From: Irpex lacteus
Lineage: Eukaryota > Basidiomycota > Agaricomycetes > Polyporales > Irpicaceae
Length of the DNA stretch: 64,000 bases
NCBI GenBank assembly: GCA_001986395.2
Contig: MQVO02000002.1
Span: forward strand, 1,240,001 to 1,304,000
Reading direction: 5' to 3'
The notes under the pieces are model-generated. The model was not told where the DNA came from and made no database searches. It saw only the letters and a list, made by a program, of their open reading frames with translations. The translations under genes were made by a program, and so were the position numbers. Within the stretch, counting starts at the first letter, position 1, and every line of letters starts with the position of its first letter. Shown here one piece after another: positions 1 through 10,398 of the stretch.

Positions 1-1116
1 GGAAGTGTCGTAAAGCAGTGGGAGATTGTCAGATGCTGTCGGGAGCTGGTGAGTAAACACACTCAGGCATGCACTACTTCTATGGTGACCACCCGGTAGA
101 GCGCAGGCAATTGTATAGAAGCCACCGCTGGTATCTTCCAGCTTTTCATACAATGGTTCTGCTTCACTATGATGTAAGCATGTTGTTTTCTGCGTACAAC
201 TCTGACGAGCTGACACTGCCCTAGACTGGTCCTCTACATGCTCTACTACCCCGCACATCTCAAGTTCGCAACAGTGGACATTGACGGTAGACCAGTCAAG
301 ACAGAGATCAAACAGGACGCATGGAGGTTATCCATAACCCTCTCTTGGGTCGTGTTCCTCTTCACGTCAGTCCTACCTCACTACATTCTATGATATCCAC
401 TGACCGTGCCCGTTTCTCCAGCGTATTCTTCGCTTTCGTTACGTTCCTCTTGCTAGGAACAGAGTCTTCATCACATTCCACACGACTCACCTGGTGGGCG
501 ACATTCCTAGGAGTGTCATCCACTCTATTAGCCGCCTTCCAGTACCTACCGCAAATCGTTCATACATATCGACACAAGCTCGTCGGTGCCCTGAGCATAC
601 CTATGATGTGCATCCAGACCCCTGGTGCCATCTTGATGGTGACGAGCATCGCAATTCGGTATGTCTATGTCCCCGATATCCGTCATTCCAGGCTCACAGC
701 GCCTCTCGATCGTTAGACCAGGCACAAATTGGACCAGTGAGTCTGTCTGTGGCCTGCGGGTATACGCATAATAACTGAAATTATGTGTAGCATGGTCTCC
801 ATACGCTGCTGCAGGCATATTACAAGGCATACTCCTCGTCATGTGCATCCTGTGGAAGATACGCCAACGCAAGCTTGGTCTCGACGATTTCGGCAACTCA
901 GTTGACTCTGCAGAGCAGCCTGGTCTACAGAACTTGCCCGTGCCTGTCACTCAAGGACCTGCAGACGGCGAGAGACTACCGGAAGCTGTCAGTGCAGCAG
1001 TCGAGACCGACATTCACAGTGTGAATGAAGAACTAGCATCGGAGGCGACACCGCTGCTTAAGCAGGACGAGACATCAAATAAGGGGAAGGACTGGTTGAG
1101 TTGGTTGCGGGGTTGA
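1..1116 (+). CDS. PQ-loop repeat membrane protein, 5' partial
   Basis: The reading frame is already open at base 1, so the N-terminus lies outside the window. It can be spliced through short introns (about 49-111, 195-227, 374-425, then two near 661-790) into one membrane protein. Hydrophobic segments include the one around VVFLFTVFFAFVTFLLLG and a PQ-loop helix with the motif QYLPQIVHTYR, followed by a segment with a conserved Gly/Pro pattern (IQTPGAILMV) and a last helix AAGILQGILLVMCILW. The tail of about 90 residues is polar and acidic and ends WLSWLRG before TGA at 1114-1116. PQ-loop proteins include lysosomal/vacuolar cationic amino acid exporters and relatives. The substrate here is unknown. 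The family call rests on one clear PQ motif plus topology. Confidence 0.7.
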
Positions 1117-2005
1117 CAGATTTGAATTTACTTTTACTGGATCCTGGATATCACTGTTAGGGTATTGACTGATGCTAATCTTCATACTATTGCTAATTTT
1201 GTGCCTTCACTTGTGAGTGCTGCGTTTTGCAAATCCTTCTTAACCGCCTCGACAACATGCAATCGTGCGGGCTCCAGTGGCCACTTCATGTCCGGTGAGA
1301 AGCGCGGAATGAATGAGTGCATTGAAGATGCGTTTAGGGTTCGTTACGAGCATATCACGGATAGATCGGTCGACGGCACTATACGGTCTTCGTCTTCCCT
1401 CCAACTTCTTCTCCAAAACTGCTTCGTGCGCGTTGAACAAACGTAACCCTCACGACCACCCACCTCCGCAGAGCACATCTGCGTCATCTGCCAGAGCCTT
1501 GACATAGAGCTGCTGTAAGAGCAACATCGCTGAATAGTCACAATCAGTCATATCAAACGTTTTGGCCTGGCAGCATTCGTCATGTTGTGTGGTTGCCCCA
1601 GTTCAGTGATCTGATTACTCCCGTGGACGTCAGCCAAGCCTTCTTGCTGTAATCTCGGCTGCGTATTGCACGGAGGCCAGAATCTCTGAATCAGATTCGA
1701 CACGGCAACTGTTCCCCGCTGGCAGGGCTTGTGGTCAGGAAAATACATAGTAAAATCGTAGAAAATATATCACTGCAGCGAGAAAAGCAGAGCAATAACA
1801 ACAGAGGAGAGGAATGGGCGGAGGGGCGGAAATGAACTCGACGACGGGTCGGACGACTGACGCGTGGAATTCATGCACCTTCCTGTTTAGTCGCTAGGCT
1901 GGCTTCTCCCGAAATCGCGCTAAGTACTAGGCCGGCCGCGTTGTTGGTATATCTTGCCATCTCAGATAATTTTCGTTCTCTCTCTCGTCTTTCATTCCTT
2001 CAGCA
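1117..2005. other. Intergenic region, no supported gene
   Basis: The 3' end of the PQ-loop gene and the promoter of UGD1 lie here. Only short open frames on both strands are present and none shows a recognisable domain or a spliceable continuation. A pyrimidine-rich stretch (tctctctcgtctttcattcc) lies just before the UGD1 start, as is common for fungal 5' leaders. Confidence 0.5.
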
Positions 2006-3834
2006 ATGGCCCCCATAACCGTCAAGAAGATCTGCTGCAGTGAGTATTGTGTTGACCTCGATGTCTTTGGCAGAAAACTAATCAGTGGCTACCCTTGCAG
2101 TCGGTGCTGGATACGTCGGTAAGCACTTCTCGGAAACGTGTCACGACCTGCTGGCAACTCATGCGCTGGCACAGGTGGCCCGACGTGCGCTGTGATTGCG
2201 CTCAAGTGCCCTCAGATTGAGGTCACCATCGTCGATTTGAACCAGGCGCGTATCGACGCGTGGAACAGCCCCGGCTTTGACTTGCCCATCTACGAGCCCG
2301 GCTTGGTCGACGTCGTCAAGGCAGCCCGCGGACGCAACCTCTTCTTCTCCACAGACGTCGACAAGGCTATCCAAGAGGCCGACCTCATCTTTGTCAGTGT
2401 CAACACCCCGACCAAGAAGACTGGTGTGGGTGCTGGTTTCGGTGCGGACTTGCAGTGAGTGTCGTTTTACGTAACCCGGGCGGGATATGCTGGGATGCGA
2501 GCAAGCACTGACAACGTGTGTTACTAGCTACGTCGAGTCCGCGACGCGTCGTATCGCCGCTGTCGCAACGAGCTCGAAGATTGTCGTCGAGAAGTCCACT
2601 GTGCCATGCCGTACCGCCGAGTCTATGCGCACCATCCTCGAGGCGAACTGCAAGGCCGGCTGCCGCTTCGATATTCTCTCCAACCCCGAATTCCTTGCCG
2701 AGGGAACTGCCATCGCTGATCTCTTCAGCCCCGACCGTGTTCTCATCGGCTCTCTCCAGACTCAGGAGGGTAAGGATGCCTGCCAGGCACTGAGCGGCGT
2801 ATACGCAAACTGGGTTCCGTGCGTACAAACTTGCTCCCTGTGCTGAAGCATGACTGACGTCCCAATAGCAAGGAGCGTATCCTGACCGTCGGCTTGTGGT
2901 CTTCTGAGCTCTCGAAGCTTGCTGCCAACGCCATGCTTGCCCAGCGTATCTCCTCCATCAACGCCCTCTCTGCTATCTGCGAGGCCACTGGTGCTAACAT
3001 CGACGAGGTCGCCCACGCTGTCGGCTACGACTCTCGTGTTGGGCCCAAGTTCCTGCGTGCCTCCGTTGGTTTCGGCGGCTCTTGCTTCCAGAAAGATATC
3101 CTCAACTTGGTGTACCTCAGCGAGAGTCTGCACTTGCCGGAGGTTGCTGCCTACTGGCGCCAGGTCGTCGAGCTGAACGAATACCAGAAGAGCAGATTCT
3201 CGAAGACGGTCGTCGACACCCTCTTCAACACGATCACTGGCAAGGTGCGCACGCGCCAGTGTTCCCACACCTGGGTGTTCATATACTCACGGTCCTTTTA
3301 TTGCAATACAGCACATCGCCGTTCTCGGCTTTGCTTTCAAGGCTGACACCGGTGACACTCGTGAATCTCCCGCCATCTCGCTCATTCGTGACTTCCTCGC
3401 TGAGCGCGCTTACGTGACTATCTACGACCCCAAGGTCGAGGCTGAGCAAATCTGGCAAGACCTCGCTGAGGCATGCCCTAACCTCCCTCTCGAGCTTAGT
3501 ATGTGTGATCATTGCATTGATTCTCGACGTTGTGTCTGACTTGTGATGTAGTCAAAAAGCAGGTTACTCTTGCTCCCTCCGCACTCGAGGCCTCTAAGAA
3601 CAAGGAGGCTGTTGTGATTGCCACCGAGTGGAAGGAGTTCAAGGAGATTGACTGGCAGACCGTGTACGACAACATGACCAAGCCGGCCTTCGTCTTCGAT
3701 GGCCGTCTCATTCTCGACGCTGAGAAGCTTCGCAAGATTGGCTTCAGAGTAAGTGACCCTCGTTCTGCAATTCCCTATGCTCGGCGATTTACGTGCGTTT
3801 ACAGGTCAAGGTGATCGGCCGAGGCAGCCAGTAG
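2006..3834 (+). CDS. UGD1: UDP-glucose 6-dehydrogenase
   Basis: Oxidises UDP-glucose to UDP-glucuronate with two NAD+, supplying precursor for UDP-xylose and capsule or wall glycans in the cytosol. The start ATG at 2006 gives [10 protein letters not shown], and splicing of the first two introns restores the Rossmann motif IGAGYVGGPT. Further family marks are the acidic strand IVDLN, the segment [23 protein letters not shown], and the active-site cysteine in [10 protein letters not shown] (about 3075-3105). The C-terminal UDP-binding domain shows [19 protein letters not shown] and ends KVIGRGSQ at TAG 3832-3834. There are about seven coding exons with introns of roughly 50-60 bases. The order of motifs is complete and no break is seen. 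It is followed on the same strand by LCB2 after about 430 bases. Confidence 0.97.
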
Positions 3835-4260
3835 AGCTCGAGCCCCTGTTTTCCTTTGCTTTCCATTGTGACTTTCTTACGGACAGTAGCGCATTTCGAG
3901 AGATAATGTACGGCTGGTAATGGCCAGGGTGATACCAACATACACATACATAGAACTGGATTTTTTCTCGACCTTGTTTAGAAAAGCTGTTATCAATAAA
4001 GACGAGATTTTGTGGCTAGAGGCGTGGAGTTGAAGCGAGCTAGCGATACGCGGGGCGGTGATGGTCATCATGCTGACTAATCGAACAAATACATATTTGC
4101 GCCTATTTCCGTGCAGCAACCTCCTCTCCCCGAGTCGAGGACCCCGACTCGTCTTTGCCCTTTCCACCCCGGTCGTCGCCGCCCATCCCCCTCTCTTTCT
4201 TTTTCCACGACAGCGACGACGAACACGAGCACAAGAGCGACGTCAACGAGGTTTTAGACG
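3835..4260. other. Intergenic region between UGD1 and LCB2
   Basis: Holds the UGD1 3' UTR and the LCB2 promoter and leader. A C/T-rich tract with CCCC runs lies at about 4120-4210. No gene is supported. Confidence 0.5.
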
Positions 4261-6402
4261 ATGCCCTCGCCCATGGCTATCAAACCGGCCTCGCCGACCC
4301 CCTCAATGTTCAAGAAGAAATCCACGCCTGCACTCAACACCGCAGCCTCGTACTTGTCAGCGGTTTCAGAGGCAGATGCACGCGCGAGGGCTCACGGATC
4401 CACCCCTAGCTCAACCCCAGCCTTGTCGCTGTCCTCGTCTGTCACGTCTTCGTCAGAAGACACTGTTCTGCACGAGCACGAGGGCGATTACACAGATGGT
4501 CTCACGTATCCCAAGAGCCCGCCCACGTCCGAGCAGGTTTTCACGACTGTGCACACCGAGTTTGGCCATTGCGCGAACGAGGACTATCGGTATACGTCTC
4601 AGCACAACCCTGAGCACCCCGTCAAGGGCGTCGTTGAACAAGACCCGCCGTACTATATCTTGTTGACGACTTATATCAGCTATATCATCGTCATCGCCTT
4701 TGGCCATCTTCGTGATTTCTTGGGCAAGCGATTCAAGCGTGCTGCGTACAGGCATCTCCTCGATGACAATGTACGCTTTTCTCGCTTGACTACGTTCACA
4801 TCAGCTGATGAACGTTGTGTCTACTCTAGGGGTATGCTGCGTTGAACTCTGATTTCGACTCGTTCTATACCCGTCGGCTCAAGTTGCGCATTGACGACTG
4901 CTTCTCCGCCCCTGTAACTGGCGTCCCAGGCCGTACTATCCAGATTCTCGACCGCTACTCCCCGGATTACAACAAGAACATGCACCTCACTGGTGGACGT
5001 ACTAGGGCCCTCAATGTTTCCTCCTACAACTACCTTGGGTTTGCTCAGTCCAAAGGAGCTTGCACGGATGCTGATGTCGAATCCATCAAGCGGTACGGTG
5101 TCTCTTCGTGTGGCAGCCGTTTGGAGGGTGGTACGCTCGATTTGCACATCCAAGCAGAGGCCCTGGTTGCTCGGTTCATGGGTATGGAAGACGCTCTTCT
5201 TAGCTCAATGGGTTTTGCGACGAATTCAACTATCATCCCTGCCTTGGTCGGTAAGGGTTGCTTGGTCATTTCGGACGAGCTCAACCACGCCTCCATTCGT
5301 GTCGGTGTACGTATGAGCGGGGCCAACGTCAGGATGTTCAAGCACAACAACATGAAGAGCCTCGAGAAGCTTCTGCGAGAGGTGATAAGCCAAGGTCAGC
5401 CGAAGACGCACAGACCGTGGAAGAAGATTCTGGTCATCGTCGAGGGTCTCTACAGTATGGAAGGCACGATCGTCAAGCTACCCGAAATGTTGGAGCTCAA
5501 GAAGAAATACAAGGTAAGGTCAGAGCACCGAGAAATGTCTGCACATACTCATATCTTTCGCACATCAGTTCTATCTCTTCGTTGACGAAGCCCACTCCGT
5601 TGGCGCCCTTGGTCCGCACGGCCGCGGTGTCTGCGATTACTACGGTGTTAACCCTCGCGACGTCGATGTCCTTATGGGTACATTCACAAAGTCGTTTGGT
5701 GCCGCTGGTGGTTATATTGCTGGCAACAAGACCCTCATCAGCCGTCTCCGCATTGCTGGGTACTCGGGAGCATACGCAGAAGCCGTCGCCCCTCCAGTGG
5801 TCTCCCAAATTCTGGCCAGCATGGCGAGTATCATGGGTGTTACCGTGTCCTCGGAGAAGCAGGTTGCTTCACGGTCTCTCTTGCGTTCTTATGACAATGC
5901 TCCGGCGCCTGTTGTCGAGTTTGAGTCGTACCCCGGGAAAGCCCCCTCTGCTGCCTTGCCATCTTGGATGCCCCTCCCTCCATCGATGTGTGACTGCTCT
6001 GACAGCCAGATGCGTCTCCGCCGACTTGCCTTCAACACTCGCTACCTGAACCGCGCTCTCAGGAAACTCGGTTTCATCACGTATGGTCATGACGATTCTC
6101 CTGTCGTGCCTCTTCTCCTGTTCAACCCTGGCAAGATGGCCGTCTTCAGCCGACTGATGCGGACGCGTGCAACACCCATCGTCATCGTCGTGGTTGCATA
6201 CCCTGCCACGCCGCTCGTCACCTCCCGTGTCCGATTCTGCCTCAGCGCATCGCACACAAAGGATGATATCGACACCGTCTTGCAGGCTTGCGACGAGATT
6301 GGCGACTTGTTGGATCTCAAACAGGCCGTCGGTGAACGCTGGCCGCTGAAGGAGGTCATGGCTCGTGCAGTGGAGCTCGTCAACATGCCTGAGGTGCCTT
6401 AA
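4261..6402 (+). CDS. LCB2: Serine palmitoyltransferase subunit 2 (long-chain base biosynthesis)
   Basis: PLP-dependent alpha-oxoamine synthase that condenses serine with palmitoyl-CoA, the first step of sphingolipid synthesis, in the ER with LCB1. There are three exons: 4261-4770, 4830-5513 and 5569-6402, giving 675 residues. The junctions read DDN|GYAALNS and KKYK|FYLFVDE in frame. A low-complexity Ser/Pro/Thr N-terminus is followed by one membrane helix (PYYILLTTYISYIIVIAFGH) and the catalytic core: YNYLGFA, CGSRLEGGT, FGFATNS-like SMGFATNS, DELNHASIR, DEAHSVGALGPHGRG, and the PLP lysine in GTFTKSFGAAGGY. Fungal orthologues are shorter at the N-terminus; the extended disordered head is usual for basidiomycetes. 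The reading frame is intact. Confidence 0.97.
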
Positions 6403-6857
6403 ACGCGTCCCAGGTGGATGCTTATACCCACCACCCAAAGGACCTGGCTCTCTCTTCGCAGACACCTACCCTTATTTATCGACGATGGTGCTCATCCACT
6501 CCTGCTGATTATTCTCGGAACTCTCATCGGTGTCCCCCATGGATCATACGTGTACGAATCGTCACTACCCTCGTAATGGATTCTTGATGTTTGACGGCAC
6601 GTCATCCGTTCGTTACGAACACATTCGCATTCACATTAGAGACTCTCAACTCATTTTACTCACATCGACTATTCTACTTCATTTGCCGATGCGTCAGGTA
6701 CAGTATCTTCATTCCACCTTTGTATAATGTAGACCACTTTCCACCCCATTTCATTGGTGTGTAATGTTAGAAAAGATAAAATTTGACGTGTTTTGCTTGG
6801 TAGTTGGGAGTGAAAGACAACAGTCGATCATGAGTAAGCTATGTACAACAAATGCCA
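6403..6857. other. Convergent 3' intergenic region
   Basis: Lies between the ends of LCB2 (+) and the small minus-strand gene at 6858. It is AT-richer than its flanks and would hold both 3' UTRs. No gene is supported. Confidence 0.45.
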
Positions 6858-7501
6858 TCAGGTATTTGTGTCCTCAATGCCCGTAAGATTCGGCAGGACT
6901 ACATTGGGTGGCACTGATTTGCCAGTAAACGGTACAGAATATGTGCCTTGCATCTCGCCACCTATGACAGAACGTTCTAGAGGATTGGCCACAGCAGACT
7001 TCAACCATAGTGTTCTGTGCTCGACGAACGCAACCCGACTCAGCTCTGCAACGGCCATCGCACTGTTCTCTTCTGGATTATCCCGCTATAGAGAAAAAGC
7101 CCATGAGGATGCGTATCGTTGAATGGAGTAGTGGCGCCTACCTCTACTGTTGTCCCTCCTATGAACACAAAGTACACACCAGGATTTTCCAGTGACTGTC
7201 CGCCGAACGCCGTCTTCCCAATGGAGCCAACCACCCGCTTCACCGCCTCCCCAATATGTTGTCGACATTTCACATCATCCGGCAACGTTGTTTCTGCTCG
7301 CAAGATGTGCAAAATGGGGTGGTGTAACGCCCTAGACTGCTCGTCGTAATACACATGAGATACGGTCGGCGGTGCCGAGAAGCAGGACGACAAGGCCTCT
7401 CGTACGCGTGAAAAGTCGGAGTGGTCGAGGAGCTCTCGGTGGTGGAGCAAAGATTTCCACACTGGATCGGAAATACCGAAAGTTAGCTCCGCTTTAGCCA
7501 T
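6858..7501 (-). CDS. Conserved-looking protein of unknown function, 195 aa
   Basis: Two exons on the minus strand, 7501-7142 and 7085-6858, joined by a 56-base intron (7086-7141) with GTAGGC...CTATAG borders. The junction reads GGTTVE|RDNPEENSAM. The start ATG at 7501 gives MAKAELTFGISDPVWKS and the end is LTGIEDTNT. Codon use is regular and the spliced frame is clean. The protein looks soluble and globular with an internal HILRAETTLPDD stretch and a Gly-rich VYFVFIGGTT strand. I do not recognise a family. A possible upstream exon starting MKPVLAVLEF lies near 7750 on the same strand, but I could not join it in frame. It is tail-to-tail with LCB2 and head-to-tail with APM1. Confidence 0.6.
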
Positions 7502-7930
7502 AACGATGGCAGGAAACTTTGGACTCGCCTTGAACTATGCAGCCTGTGTGGCCTTTCCCCACGTCAAATCCCCAGAACGCGCTGTAGGGAATATCGTATG
7601 AGGTCGTCGAGTAGATGCGATAGCGAGGTGGGGACACTCACAGTATGGCGCCATCAACTCGATCGACGAGCTGGAGAGCCTCATCGAGCTTCTTCTCCCT
7701 CTTGGGCTCAGCAGAGGCAGTAAACTCTAGAACGGCCAAGACTGGCTTCATCTGTGGTTAGTATCAATAGTGGTCCGGAGAGCGTCCACTTAGCCTCGAA
7801 GAAGTCGCAAAATGAAAAACAAGCTGGAGAGCAGACCCCAGCCTTGGAGTAGTGCCGAATCCACTCTACATTCCGTGACGTCACGTACTCGCCATCGAAG
7901 AAACTATCATAATATTCCGACGTAATAATC
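7502..7930. other. Short intergenic region with possible unplaced exon
   Basis: Between APM1 and the 195-aa gene, both on the minus strand. On that strand bases 7753 to about 7570 carry an open stretch beginning MKPVLAVLEFTASAEPKRE, with a good donor (GTGAGT) near 7640. It could be an alternative 5' exon or a small peptide. No in-frame link to the ATG at 7501 was found. Confidence 0.3.
7875..7884. promoter_or_regulatory. Palindromic CRE/ATF-like site GTGACGTCAC
   Basis: A perfect 10-base palindrome containing TGACGTCA, the consensus of bZIP (CREB/ATF) factors. It lies 370 bases upstream of the ATG of the 195-aa gene and just downstream of the APM1 stop. Function is inferred from the consensus only. 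Confidence 0.35.
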
Positions 7931-9690
7931 CTATATGGGCGCAATTGGTGCACTACCCTTCTCATGCGCTGTCCTCAGACTACGTGCGAAAGTCAGTGTC
8001 ACCAACTCGCGCGAGGAATGAGGGGGCTGACCTGTAATCATCACCGTTCTGCGTAATGTACCTCACCCACGGCAACGCCTGATATCCACTCTTCTCGACG
8101 ATCTTGAGGTATCGCACCTGGATACCGGACACAGTGAAGTAGGGAATCTCGAACTTCACAGTGATAGGGGCGCGCTTGTCCATGCTTTCTTGCTCTGAAA
8201 AGATGACAGGTTGAGAGCAGCGAGCGCGACTGAAATGGCGATCTTACCTCCTCGGACACTTGGAAGGCCGAAGTGAGCTCGCATGAGGAACTCGCGCCCA
8301 CCACCAAGCTGCTTAATCTTCCAAACGAAGGCAGATTTGTCTGGTGCATACTGAACGGTTCCTGTTGATGCCTGGGGAGAGATGAGCCATAAAATCGCGA
8401 TTCGTGCGTTCAGGTACTTACTCTGAACTTTGGCGTATCGGCATCGTCAGGAACGGGTACGTAGATCTCCACATTGTTTGCTGTGCTCCTTCGCTTGAAC
8501 TGTGCCTTCACTTTCACCATATATTCTACACGGCTTCCTTTGTGATGCTCGACCTGTGATAGGCGATTAGACCTCATTGATAAACGAAATATGTCGACTT
8601 ACAGCGGCTTCAACCCAGACCAGGGGCTTTACCGGTGTCGACAGGCGATAGGACATCAACTCGAACTCGCCGTCTGGAGGTATGAAGGAGATCGTTCGAT
8701 CATTCTCGAACCGCGACAGACGAACACATTGGTGAAACTTCACATCTTCCATCTCGATCGCCTTTCCACGGGCCGCTATACGTATTGACTCAGAATTTAA
8801 GGACGGTCGGTAATGAAGGAAGGTAATACGCACTGCGTCCCGTGCTTTCGAACATGACTTTGTCGTTGAGGCCCAGCCTCAACTCCGGCATGCCAGAAAG
8901 GTAACATTTCATCTTGACCGCCCCCAATATCTCAGATCGTACAACATTTCCATTCGCGTTGACCTGAGTGACATGAGTTAAAATTAGAACATTTGCAGCA
9001 GAGGCGTAACATACCAGCAAGTTTACACTCTCTATAACGTCCAAGAACACCTCATTCTTCCTGTATCTTATACCTTCTGAACGCCATGACACGGCGTTGG
9101 TAACAGCAATCGGTGGTCGTACTTGCACTTCAAGTTTGTACGACTCCTGTGTAATATACCTGAAGTCGAGAGTAGCGCGTAAGGTTCTGGGATAGTACAA
9201 CAGATCAAGAGAACTCACTCTTGCAATATTTTGCTTTCGGTAGTTTGGGGGAAGCCAAAGTCCATCATTTCATCCAGGAGCTCGTAAATGATGACAAAGT
9301 TGTCACGGATAGACTCCTCTTCGAGTTCCTTGAAGTATTCCACGAGCACCTGGACCAGTCGGTGCAAGAACAGAATGATCTCAGCAGCATTGCTATTCCG
9401 CTTGGAAAGAGCGAGTACTACACACGTAAGGTGTGAGAGACAGATGAGTATCACCCCACAATGCGTGTTCGAGACACGGTAAGCAACGCACGATAGAGAT
9501 TCGAATGCCGGATGTGCATATAGTTCACGCCTTCTCTTGAGAAACATGGTGTGACTTGCTGACCCTCCTCTTCCAACTCCAGCACGATGGGCAGAAACTT
9601 CTCTATGTAAGTTGGCGGAACATCATCTCGGTACGACCGCTGGATGAGCGGCTTGCCCTTGAGATCGAGAATGGCTATGAGACTGGCCAT
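7931..9690 (-). CDS. APM1: AP-1 clathrin adaptor complex, mu subunit
   Basis: Medium chain of the heterotetrameric AP-1 adaptor that sorts cargo between the trans-Golgi network and endosomes and binds YxxPhi signals. The start ATG at 9690 gives [20 protein letters not shown], the longin-like N-domain. Later exons read [60 protein letters not shown], and the last domain [14 protein letters not shown]. The terminal splice adds [16 protein letters not shown] before TAG at 7931-7933. About eight to nine exons have short introns. The typical mu homology domain is complete at about 440 residues. The SerLeuArgThr tail is typical of AP-1 mu rather than AP-2 mu. Confidence 0.95.
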
Positions 9691-10057
9691 TTATGCGTAG
9701 CCCTACTTGATTCGAATTCGCGTTCTTGTGGGCCTGGGGCAGCAAGAGTAAGTCGGGACGCCAGGTGATAGTAAGTGAAAGAGCTCAATCCCGCCGCTAC
9801 CTGTTTCGAGGGCGGGCGCGAGGCTGCGCGGGCTGAGATCAGAATAGGCGCTAACACTGACTTCGAGACTTGAGCAGATAATATCATGATCCCCACATTA
9901 TAGAACCCTGCATACACTTATAGCGTTGGTAATGCTGGAGTACTAAATGTAGTCTTATTTAGAGGCCAGTCAAGCATTAGAGAATATTAGAGCGTAGTCA
10001 AACTGACATATCTCCTCTTGTGCATAATATATTGCTCTTATTCCCTCTGTCTATCAC
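9691..10057. other. Divergent intergenic region before tRNA
   Basis: APM1 promoter region and upstream flank of the tRNA gene. No gene is supported. Confidence 0.45.
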
Positions 10058-10128
10058 AGCAACTTGGCGCAGGGGTAGCGCGCGGGGCTCATAACCCGAG
10101 GTCACTCGATCGAAACGAGTAGTTGCTA
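10058..10128 (+). tRNA. Initiator-type tRNA-Met (CAT), 71 nt
   Basis: The acceptor stem AGCAACT/AGTTGCT pairs perfectly over 7 bp. The D arm is GCGC..GCGC, the anticodon loop CTCATAA with anticodon CAT, and the T arm ACTCG/CGAGT with the loop ATCGAAA that marks eukaryotic initiator tRNAs in place of TTCRANY. The 5' A and 3' A (A1:T72 pair) also fit an initiator. The anticodon stem is odd: the 5' strand CGGGG faces only CCCG, so one C is missing compared with a 72-nt initiator. The rest is intact and no intron is seen. It may be functional with a bulge or a 4-bp stem, or it may be a degraded copy. Confidence 0.85.
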
Positions 10129-10132
10129 TGTC

Positions 10133-10139
10133 TTTTTTT
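10133..10139 (+). terminator. RNA polymerase III terminator (T7 run)
   Basis: A run of seven T begins four bases after the tRNA 3' end, as expected for Pol III termination. Confidence 0.75.
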
Positions 10140-10398
10140 AATTTGTTTTGCTCGGAAGCTTTCCAAGTCGATTTTCTGTGACTGTGCGGAATATCAAGAC
10201 GTTCTGTCATTTTATGGTTCCATGTTTATGTAGCAGTGGGGTGTAAATGATGCAAATGCGTGCAACAAACCGCCATAGTGTAGATAAGATGATGGCATTA
10301 TTGATTGATGTTGATTGGCTGTCGACGCCCATAGCACATAGCCCCAGTACAACTTGATCGCGCTGAGTTCCTTACCCTCACATACACTATCCACCACA

